Shown: one piece after another, positions 39,644 to 46,466 of the stretch
How positions within the stretch are numbered: position 1 is the stretch's first letter
How the letters are laid out: each line of letters opens with the position of its first letter
NCBI GenBank assembly: GCA_035937595.1
Contig: DASZHS010000054.1
Span: 1-46,466 of the forward strand
Length of the DNA: 46,466 bases
From: Palsa-459 sp035937595
Lineage (GTDB): Bacteria; Actinomycetota; Acidimicrobiia; Acidimicrobiales; RAAP-2
Reading direction: 5' to 3'
Program-made: the position numbers and the translations under genes
The notes under the pieces: generated by a model
Seen by the model: the letters and a program-made list of their open reading frames with translations, nothing else
What the model was told of the DNA's origin: nothing
The model's database searches: none

Positions 39644-40951
39644 GTGTCGCAGACCGAGACCACCATCCGCCACCGCGTGCGCGCACGCCTGCCCTTCGAC
39701 GTCGACGCGCTGACCGCGCCGCCCATCCGGCGGCTCTTCATCGGCACGCTCCTCGGCGCCTTCGGCTCAGGGGTGGTCTTCGCGCTGTTCGTCCTGTACT
39801 GCCACGACATCCGCCACATCCCCATCTACCAGGCGACGCTGATCCTCACCTGGGAGGCGCTGCTGGGCGTCGCGCTCGGCCCCTACTGCGGCACGCTCAT
39901 CGACCGCCACGGCCCCTCGATCGTGCTCACGGTCACGATGCCGGTCCTCGCCCTCGGGATCATGTCGATCGGCTTCGCCTCGACGCTGCCCATGCTCTTC
40001 GCGCTCGGGACGGTCCTCGCGGTGAGCGGGGCGGGGCTGTGGAGCGCGTTCACGGTGCTCATCACGAGGATCGTCGCCGAGGAGCACTTCCAGGACGCGT
40101 TCGGCGTCAACTTCTGGCTGCTCAACATCGGGATCGGCCTCGGCGCGATCATCGGCACGCAGATCGCCAACCTCCACGACCTGCACAGCTTCCAGCTCCT
40201 CTACGTCCTGAGCGGGCTGCTCGCGCTCGGCGACGCGGTGATGCTGTTCACGCTGCGCCGCTTCGGCGGGCGGCGCGACGAGCCCCTGGCCCAGGACAAG
40301 TCCGAGGAGGGGTGGCGGACCGTGCTCGCGGACCGTCGGATGGTCCGCTTCACCCTGGCGGGGCTCGTGACGATGATCTGCGGCTACGGCTCGATCGAGG
40401 CGGGCATCCCGCTGTTCATCACGAAGGTGGCCCACCTGCGCATCCAGGTCGTCGGCCTCGTCGTCTTCTTCAACACCTTCACGATCATCGTCGCGCAGCT
40501 ATTCGTGCTCGGCGGGGTGCGCGGGAAGAGCCGCTCGCTCCTGCTCGGCCTGGTGGGACTCCTGTGGGGCGCGTCGTGGCTGCTCGCCACCTCGTCGCTC
40601 GCCGTCGGCGCGGTCGCCGCGGTGTGCTGCCTGTGCGTCGGCCAGATCCTCTTCGCGACCGGCGAGACGATCTGGCAGCCCGCCGCGCCCGCGATGGTCA
40701 ACGCCATCGCGCCCGAGCACCTGCGTGGTCGCTACAACGCGCTCGTCGGGGTGATCTGGGGCGTCTCAGCCGCCATCGGGGCCCAGGTCGCCGGCGTGTT
40801 CTTCCAGCTCCACGCGGGGCGGGCCTGGACGATCGTGCTGGCCGCCGGTGCGATCCTCGGCGGGCTGGGCCTCACGACGATGCGCGGCGTGCTCACCGCC
40901 GAGGAGGACGGCAGGGCGCTCCCCGCGCCCTCCGACGCCGCGGCGGCCTGA
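39644..40951 (+). CDS. MFS transporter
   Basis: The 435-residue protein has about twelve hydrophobic segments in two sets of six, separated by a charged central loop (RRFGGRRDEPLAQDKSEEG). GTLIDRHGPSIVLTVTMPVL after helix 2 corresponds to the family's motif A region (G-x3-D-R-x-G). HLRGRYNALVGVIWGVSAAI shows the repeat of that motif before helix 11. It is a major-facilitator secondary transporter. The substrate is unknown; position after IcmF hints at an organic acid, but drug-efflux members look the same. It follows IcmF by 49 bases and has its own -10 box. A strong hairpin follows the stop. Confidence 0.85.
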   Translation: MSQTETTIRHRVRARLPFDVDALTAPPIRRLFIGTLLGAFGSGVVFALFVLYCHDIRHIPIYQATLILTWEALLGVALGPYCGTLIDRHGPSIVLTVTMPVLALGIMSIGFASTLPMLFALGTVLAVSGAGLWSAFTVLITRIVAEEHFQDAFGVNFWLLNIGIGLGAIIGTQIANLHDLHSFQLLYVLSGLLALGDAVMLFTLRRFGGRRDEPLAQDKSEEGWRTVLADRRMVRFTLAGLVTMICGYGSIEAGIPLFITKVAHLRIQVVGLVVFFNTFTIIVAQLFVLGGVRGKSRSLLLGLVGLLWGASWLLATSSLAVGAVAAVCCLCVGQILFATGETIWQPAAPAMVNAIAPEHLRGRYNALVGVIWGVSAAIGAQVAGVFFQLHAGRAWTIVLAAGAILGGLGLTTMRGVLTAEEDGRALPAPSDAAAA

Positions 40952-40993
40952 CCGGCGCCGACGGCCGGCGATCGCGCCGGCCGTCGGCGCCGG
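40952..40993. terminator. Bidirectional terminator hairpin with 19-bp arms
   Basis: Two perfect 19-base arms (40952-40970 and 40975-40993) flank the loop ATCG. It begins directly after the stop of the MFS gene and ends seven bases from the stop of the convergent S53 peptidase gene, so it probably stops transcripts from both sides. Confidence 0.75.
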
Positions 40994-41000
40994 CACGGGC

Positions 41001-44000
41001 TCACTGGTAGAAGAACAGCGCCGCCGATGAGATCGACGAGGTGCCGTTGGCCCCGACGAGCACGATCGCACACTCCTCGGCGGTCCCGCCGAGGCTCGCC
41101 GGGGAGGTCACGAGGATGGTCTGCGTCGCCCCGGGGTCCGTGGGGGCCGGCCCCGCCACGAGGCCCGTCGCCTTCACCTTCTCGCCGAGGGGGTTCTCGA
41201 GGTAGGCCGACAGGCTCGCGAGCGACCCGAAGTTGGTCCCCTGGACCTCGAAGGTCGTGCCGCCAGAGGTCGGCCCGGTGATGGGCTGGGCGCCGCTCGG
41301 GGAGGCTTCGGCGCTCGTCACCGCCGTCGCCCCGGGATAGATCACCGCGACCGTGCTCGACGCCGGTGACGCCGGGTCCCCCGAGGCGCAGGCGTAGCGG
41401 TTGCAGACGACGACGGCGTAGGAGCCAGGCACCATCGACGGCGAGGCCAGCGTGATGGTCGTCGCCGAGTGGACCGTGAAGTTCTTGAGGATCGTGACCG
41501 GTGGCAGGTTGGTGAACGGCGCGAACACGACCTCCTGGGTGCCGAGGAACCCCCCGCCGGTGATCGTGAACGCCGTGCCGCCGACCGATGGCAGCACGTC
41601 GGTCGAGACCTTCGTCACCGCCGGGATCGCCCCGTAGGTGAACGGCAGGGCGTTCGAGTTGCCGGCCAGGGTGTTGACCGACACCGCGGTCGTGTCGCCG
41701 TTCGGACCAGGATGGGGGTCCGTGAGCGAGAGCGCCTCGAGCTTCGTGCCCGCGGCGTTGACGTCGAGGAGGGCGATGTCCTGGGACGACGCGCTCGCCG
41801 GCGGCCCGAAGTTCACCCAGTTGAGCGTGAGGACGTTCAGCCCCTTGCCGTGCAGGACGACGAGGCCGCCCCCGTTCGGGTCGCCCACGATGGGCCGGCC
41901 GGCCGCGTCGGTGATCTTGGAGAGCGAGTCCGCCGTGACGTAGTCGTACTCGGTCGACGTGGGGTAGGCCTCGCAGCCGCACGTCTTCGGCACCAGGAGC
42001 TGCCCCAGGTTGTTGAAGTTGAAGAACCCCGCGTACGGCTTCTTCGCCGCGACCGTCGGGCTCGTGCCACCGGGACCGGTCACCTGGATCTGGGTCTGGC
42101 ACAGCCCGAGCGTGGCCACGGCGCGCGACGCCGCGAGGCAGCTCGCCGTCGTGAGCTTCGGGGCGACCGCGGTCATCTGGACGTCGCTCAGCACCTTGAA
42201 GGACGCGGCGGGCTCGCCGCCGAAGCTGACCTTGGTCGCGCCCGTGAACCCCGTGCCGTAGAGGTCGACGGTGTTGCCGCCCGTGGCGCTGCCGCCGGTC
42301 GGTCCGACCTGCACCACGGTCGGGACGGTCTTGCCCGCCTTCTGGACGACGAAGTGGAACGACGGGCCCATGGCCACCGCACCGTCCGAGGTCGTCACCG
42401 AGACGAGGACGCCGCCCGAGCCCTTCGTCACCTTGTTGAGCTTCGAGGACGCGGTCGGCGTCGACGCCGCCGACGTCGTGCCGGTGATCTTCGTGTTCGA
42501 GACCGCGGTGAAGCTCGCCGCGGGCGAGGTGCCGAAGTCGACCGCCGTGACGTCGCTCACGCCCCCGTGGAAGAACCCCGTGCCCGTGATCGTGAACGGC
42601 GTGCCGCCGGTCGCCGAGCCCGCGCGGGGGGCGACCGAGGTGATCGCCGCGGTCGTCGCGCTCTGCGCGGCGGCGCACAGGCTGGCGGCGAGCCCCGGGC
42701 CGAGCACGCCGGGCGCCGGCGTCAGCTCCGGCGTCCCGAGCCCGGTGGCGAGGTCGTAGCCGACGCCCGCCGCGTAGCGGCCGCCGGTCACGCCGAAGTC
42801 GTCGTTGTTGCCGGCCGTGACGTCGTTGAACCCCGACGCGTAGTCGGTGGCGTTGGATGCCACGCGGTAGAGCAGCGGGGCCGCGAAGCCCACGCCGTGC
42901 GCAGTGGCAGGGACCGACGTGCAGCTCGACGACGCGTTGATGAGGGCGAGCAGGGCCGCCCAGATCGGCGACGACGACGAGGTGCCGCCGATGGTCGTCC
43001 ACGCGCCCGCGTAGTAGATCGTGACGCCGGTGAACTCGTCGGCGAACGCCGAGACGTCCGGCGTCGTGCGGCAGACGAGGCCGGTCGGGGCGTGGCACGG
43101 GAGGGCCGAGGACCGCGCGTTCGCCGACGCGCCGAGCCACGGCGGCTGGGTCCAGATCACCGAGATGCCGCCCGCGCCCGCACCGCCGAACGCACCGTCG
43201 TTCCAGACCTGCTCCTTCGGCGGCTGGGCGACCGAGATCGCGGTCGTGCCGCCGACGCCGACCACGTACGGCTGCGACGCCGGGTCGCCGACCGAGAGCA
43301 CCGGGTTCGTCGGGAACCCGCTGTTGTAGGCGCACGAGTCGTTGCCCGCGTCGCCGCCGGCATTGAAGACCGTCTGGCCCTGGGCGGCGGCCTGCTCGAA
43401 GATGAGGCTCTCCGCCGCCGTCGCGCCGGGCGAGAGGTTGAGCTGGTCGGTCTCGCAGAACCCCCACGACGACGTCACGACCTGGGCGGTGTCGTCGCTC
43501 ACGATGCGGTTGTAGGTGTCGAGCGAGCCGGCGCCCGTGTTCGGCGCCTGGTAGACGACGATCTTCGCGGCCGGCGCGATGGCGGCGACGTTCTCGATGT
43601 CGAGCGCTGCCTCGCCCGAGCCCGGCCCTGCCCCCGGCCCGTGGTCGACGTTGACGACCGAGAGCTGCGAGGTCTTGTCCGCGCCGAGGTAGCACTGCTC
43701 GAAGGCCCGGACGTCGGACTTGAGGAACGGCTCGAGCTCGAAGATGGCGACGGTCTGGCCGGCGCCCAGGTCCCCGGCGGAGTAGAGGCCGTCGGCGCCG
43801 TAGGCGTGGGCGACCTGGTCGTCGGTGATGCCGCCGAACCCGAGCTGGGTCACGGCGGAGGCCGCACCGCACGCGGACGGCGCGCCGGGGATCGCCCTCG
43901 GGCGCACGGTCGGGAAGCTGCGCCCGATCCGCTTGGTCGGGCGGCGGAGCTGGTTGACGCGGCGCAGCGAGGTGTGCGCGCGCACCACGTTGTTGAGACC

Positions 44001-44555
44001 CACGATCGCGACGACCGACGGTGCGATCGTCGCGGGCAGGCGGAGCGGTGCGGTGGTGGCGCGGCCGCGCGAGCCGTCGGGCAGCCGCACCTCGGAGAGG
44101 CGCGTCGAGAACGCCGAGGAGAAGCTGCCCGCGGTGCCCGTCAGCGAGAGCGCGAGGTGGTTCGCGGAGAGCGCGCTCACGTGGAGCCCGGCACGCCGCG
44201 CGAACGACTCGACGGCGGTGATCGATCCAAGGGTGGGGCCGAACCTCGCAGCGAACGCCCCGCGGGCGAGGTAGTGGCGGAACTGCGGCGAGTGGACGTT
44301 GCTCACCTGGGCGGCGAAGGACGCGAGCGCGGCGGCGCTGCGCGGCTGGAGGAACACGCTCACCTGCACGCGCTGTGTGCGAGGTACCGCACCGAGGACC
44401 CGCGTGCCGGCGGGCAGCTTCGCCGCGGCCACGACGCGTGACCCCACGGCGCGCGGTGCGCTCGCGGCGAGCACCGCGCTCGGGAGCACGAGTCCCGCCG
44501 CGGTGGCGACCGCGGCGAAGGAGATGGCGAGGTGACGAGATCGGGGAGCGCGCAT
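41001..44555 (-). CDS. Secreted S53 (sedolisin/kumamolisin) peptidase with IPT/TIG domains
   Basis: The 1184-residue protein has a signal peptide (HLAISFAAVATAAGLVLPSA). The pro-kumamolisin activation domain lies at about 60-195 and contains VSVFLQPRSAAALASFAAQ. The peptidase domain has the acidic-serine centre: Glu315 and Asp319 in GSGEAALDIEN, Asp402 in NAGGDAGNDS, and nucleophile Ser526 in GGTSSSSPIWAAL. AGVGYDLATGLGTPEL follows, near the calcium site. The region from about 640 holds several IPT/TIG domains (SVAPRAGSATGGTPFTITGT, then similar copies with VGPTGGSATGGNTVDLYGTG and PSVGGTAFTITGGGF). It is an acid-active endopeptidase secreted outside the cell. The IPT/TIG tail is much longer than in usual family members and may bind the surface or substrate. 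Confidence 0.88.
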   Translation of the reverse strand: MRAPRSRHLAISFAAVATAAGLVLPSAVLAASAPRAVGSRVVAAAKLPAGTRVLGAVPRTQRVQVSVFLQPRSAAALASFAAQVSNVHSPQFRHYLARGAFAARFGPTLGSITAVESFARRAGLHVSALSANHLALSLTGTAGSFSSAFSTRLSEVRLPDGSRGRATTAPLRLPATIAPSVVAIVGLNNVVRAHTSLRRVNQLRRPTKRIGRSFPTVRPRAIPGAPSACGAASAVTQLGFGGITDDQVAHAYGADGLYSAGDLGAGQTVAIFELEPFLKSDVRAFEQCYLGADKTSQLSVVNVDHGPGAGPGSGEAALDIENVAAIAPAAKIVVYQAPNTGAGSLDTYNRIVSDDTAQVVTSSWGFCETDQLNLSPGATAAESLIFEQAAAQGQTVFNAGGDAGNDSCAYNSGFPTNPVLSVGDPASQPYVVGVGGTTAISVAQPPKEQVWNDGAFGGAGAGGISVIWTQPPWLGASANARSSALPCHAPTGLVCRTTPDVSAFADEFTGVTIYYAGAWTTIGGTSSSSPIWAALLALINASSSCTSVPATAHGVGFAAPLLYRVASNATDYASGFNDVTAGNNDDFGVTGGRYAAGVGYDLATGLGTPELTPAPGVLGPGLAASLCAAAQSATTAAITSVAPRAGSATGGTPFTITGTGFFHGGVSDVTAVDFGTSPAASFTAVSNTKITGTTSAASTPTASSKLNKVTKGSGGVLVSVTTSDGAVAMGPSFHFVVQKAGKTVPTVVQVGPTGGSATGGNTVDLYGTGFTGATKVSFGGEPAASFKVLSDVQMTAVAPKLTTASCLAASRAVATLGLCQTQIQVTGPGGTSPTVAAKKPYAGFFNFNNLGQLLVPKTCGCEAYPTSTEYDYVTADSLSKITDAAGRPIVGDPNGGGLVVLHGKGLNVLTLNWVNFGPPASASSQDIALLDVNAAGTKLEALSLTDPHPGPNGDTTAVSVNTLAGNSNALPFTYGAIPAVTKVSTDVLPSVGGTAFTITGGGFLGTQEVVFAPFTNLPPVTILKNFTVHSATTITLASPSMVPGSYAVVVCNRYACASGDPASPASSTVAVIYPGATAVTSAEASPSGAQPITGPTSGGTTFEVQGTNFGSLASLSAYLENPLGEKVKATGLVAGPAPTDPGATQTILVTSPASLGGTAEECAIVLVGANGTSSISSAALFFYQ

Positions 44556-44767
44556 GATCGACCAGCCTGCTCGAGGGGAGTGTCCGCACCATACCGAACC
44601 ACGATGTCGACGCCACCTCTGAATTTCGTTCCACGTCGGGCGCGCCGCCGTGCGTCGTCGCGCGTTGCGCCATCGATGTGCGCGGTCACAACCTCGTCAC
44701 TCGGCCCGCCCACGCAGCGCCTGCTCGGCACGTCGTCACGGGAATCGCCCGGGGCGATGCGCGCCGT

Positions 44768-44791
44768 GCGGCGGGGTGAGCGCCCCGCCGC
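44768..44791 (-). terminator. Hairpin after nrdJ, 9-bp arms
   Basis: GCGGCGGGG and its exact complement flank the loop TGAGCG. It lies 28 bases beyond the minus-strand stop at 44819. Between it and the peptidase start (44556-44767) I see only a possible TATGGT -10 for the peptidase. Confidence 0.55.
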
Positions 44792-44818
44792 GTCGTTCGC
44801 GCTAGGACCCGGTCTCCG

Positions 44819-46466
44819 CTATGAGCAGCCGGACGTCGAGCCGCAGGACCCGCAGACGTAGCACGAGCCGGCGCGCTGCATCTCGTTGCCGCAGCTGTAG
44901 CAGTACGGCGCGTCGCGCGGCGCGGTCCTCGACACCGGGGTCGCGGTCGAGGGCACCGGCGCCTCGCGCGGCACCGGGGGCGGCTCGACCCCGACCGAGA
45001 CGGTCGCCTGCTCCTCCACACCGGGCAGCGTCGGCTGGACCCGCTCCCCCGTCGACAGGACGCCCAGGTCCTCGCGCTCCTCGCGGGTGAGGTAGTCGAG
45101 GGCGAGGCGCCGGAAGATGTAGTCGACGAGGCTCGAGGCGATGCGCAGCTGCGCGTCGTCGGTCATGCCCGCCGGCTCGAACTTCATGTTCGAGTACTTC
45201 CGCACGTAGGTCGACAGGGGCACGCCGTGCTGGAGGCCGAGGCTGATCGAGATCGAGAACGCGTCCATGATCCCTGCGAGCGTCGAGCCCTGCTTGGAGA
45301 CCCGGATGAACAGCTCGCCGGGACGCCCGTCCTCGTACTCGCCGACGGTGACGTAGCCCTCGCAGTCCGCGACGCGGAACGCGAACGTGTTCGAGCGCCG
45401 CCGACGGGGCAACCGCTCTCGGATCGCGCCGACGACGACGGCCTCTCCCGGCTTGTCCCGCTCGGTGGCGAGGGCGGCCTCGAGCATCGCGATGTGCGCC
45501 TCCATCTCGTCGTGGTGGCGCTCCACCTCGCTCGTCGCCCCGAACGCGTCGGCCTGGCCCTTCTTCGTGGTGGAGAGGGGCTGGGCGACCTTGCAGTTGT
45601 CGCGGTAGATCGCGACGGCCTTGACCCCGAGCCGCCAGGCGTCGAGGTGCAGCTGCTCGACGTCCTCGACGGTCACGTCCTCGGGCATGTTGACCGTCTT
45701 CGAGATCGCCCCGGAGATGAAGGGCTGGACCGCGCCCATCATCTTCACGTGGCCGGTGTAGTGGATGACGTTGTCGCCCATCGAGCACGCGAACACCGCG
45801 AGGTGCTCCGGGCGCACGTGCGGCGCGCCGACGATGGACATGTGCTCGTCGATGTACGCCACGATCTCGGTGACCTGGTCCTCGGTGTAGCCCGCCCGGC
45901 GCAGCGCGCGGGGCACCGTCTGGTTGACGATCGACATCGTCCCGCCGCCCACGAGCTTCTTCGTCTTCACGAGCCCGAGGTCGGGCTCGACGCCGGTCGT
46001 GTCGCAGTCCATGAGCAGCCCGATCGTGCCCGTGGGCGCGAGGACCGTCGCCTGTGCGTTGCGCACGCCGAACTGCTCGGCGAGCTCGACGGCCGCGTGC
46101 CAGGACTGGCGGGCCGCCTCCAGGAGCTCGGCGGGCACGGCGGCGTCGTCGATCGCCTCGGTCGCGTCGCGGTGCTTGCGCAGCACGCGCAGCATCGGCT
46201 CGGCGTTCTCGTGGAACCCGGCGAACGGACCCATCCGCCCGGCCGTCCGCGCGCTGGTCGCGTAGGCGTGACCGGTCATGAGCGCGGTGATCGCCCCCGC
46301 CCAGGCGCGGCCGCCGTCGGAGTCGTAGGGCAGCCCCGACGCCATGAGGAGGGCGCCGAGGTTGGCGTAGCCGAGGCCGAGCTGGCGGAACTTGACCGAG
46401 TTCTCGTGGATCTTCTTGGTCGGGTAGTCCGCGTTGCCGACGAGGATCTCCTGGGCCGTGAAGACG
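44819..46466 (-). CDS. nrdJ: B12-dependent (class II) ribonucleotide reductase, C-terminal part
   Basis: The frame is open to the window edge, so only the last 548 residues are seen. They include FRQLGLGYANLGALLM and LPYDSDGGRA, TVLAPTGTIGLLMDCDTTG, DLGLVKTKKLVGGGTMSIV and FSISISLGLQHGVPLSTYV, all characteristic of NrdJ. The end, CYSCGNEMQRAGSCYVCGSC, has the cysteine-rich redox/zinc motif of the family. It reduces ribonucleotides to deoxyribonucleotides using adenosylcobalamin for radical formation. A variable Pro/Thr-rich linker of about 50 residues precedes the Cys-rich tail. Together with IcmF it shows that this organism depends on B12. A hairpin follows the stop. Confidence 0.92.
   Translation of the reverse strand, partial: VFTAQEILVGNADYPTKKIHENSVKFRQLGLGYANLGALLMASGLPYDSDGGRAWAGAITALMTGHAYATSARTAGRMGPFAGFHENAEPMLRVLRKHRDATEAIDDAAVPAELLEAARQSWHAAVELAEQFGVRNAQATVLAPTGTIGLLMDCDTTGVEPDLGLVKTKKLVGGGTMSIVNQTVPRALRRAGYTEDQVTEIVAYIDEHMSIVGAPHVRPEHLAVFACSMGDNVIHYTGHVKMMGAVQPFISGAISKTVNMPEDVTVEDVEQLHLDAWRLGVKAVAIYRDNCKVAQPLSTTKKGQADAFGATSEVERHHDEMEAHIAMLEAALATERDKPGEAVVVGAIRERLPRRRRSNTFAFRVADCEGYVTVGEYEDGRPGELFIRVSKQGSTLAGIMDAFSISISLGLQHGVPLSTYVRKYSNMKFEPAGMTDDAQLRIASSLVDYIFRRLALDYLTREEREDLGVLSTGERVQPTLPGVEEQATVSVGVEPPPVPREAPVPSTATPVSRTAPRDAPYCYSCGNEMQRAGSCYVCGSCGSTSGCS

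Noticed and set aside
41469..44441. A 990-codon open frame antisense to the S53 peptidase.
   Set aside because: Its composition is extremely Arg-rich and shows no domain; the minus-strand frame has an intact signal peptide and catalytic motifs.
1..46466. CRISPR arrays, rRNA and tRNA genes.
   Set aside because: No regularly spaced direct repeats, and no tRNA- or rRNA-like conserved stretches were seen on either strand.

Overview
This is a high-GC bacterial window with actinobacterial traits. It codes for an adenosylcobalamin-dependent fused mutase (IcmF), a B12-dependent ribonucleotide reductase, TIGR03086 and DUF1990 proteins, and several secreted IPT/TIG-domain proteins. Many genes carry a TAnnnT box six to nine bases before the start codon with no Shine-Dalgarno site, which suggests frequent leaderless transcription as in Actinobacteria. 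An Acidimicrobiia-like origin is my inference; no rRNA or tRNA gene was seen to confirm it.

Layout. 1-9.75 kb is an accessory-looking, lower-GC stretch. It holds the tail of an IPT/TIG protein, small hypothetical genes, a frameshifted class II aldolase, a membrane protein, an acidic protein coupled to a SAM methyltransferase, a GHKL-type ATPase, and a 0.75 kb gap with no convincing gene. 9.75-18.9 kb has a secreted phosphoesterase, a DUF3303-like protein, an amidase, a flavin-dependent oxidoreductase, a tandem monooxygenase-fold protein, a lone tyrosine recombinase and a few unknowns. 19.1-22.2 kb encodes two secreted proteins, one built from an A-B-A-B-A internal repeat followed by three IPT/TIG domains. 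22.3-31.4 kb is GC-richer and mostly enzymatic: glyoxalase-like protein, metallo-beta-lactamase hydrolase, secreted repeat protein, DUF1990, then a minus-strand operon of aldose epimerase, SDR and membrane-anchored dimethylformamidase-like protein divergent from surE, then an ArfB-like factor divergent from an aldo/keto reductase.

31.4-41 kb is an acyl-CoA module: thioesterase, NUDIX hydrolase, acyl-CoA synthetase divergent from an acyl-CoA dehydrogenase, a SHOCT membrane protein, IcmF and an MFS transporter. Together these could import, activate, dehydrogenate and rearrange short branched acyl groups. A large secreted S53 peptidase with C-terminal IPT/TIG domains and the 3' part of nrdJ close the window.

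The most interesting signals are regulatory. A fully overlapping bidirectional -10 element serves surE and the epimerase operon. Two tiny leaderless upstream ORFs end in ATGA overlaps with the genes they precede. A recurrent leaderless -10 geometry runs through the window, and strong palindromes lie between convergent genes.
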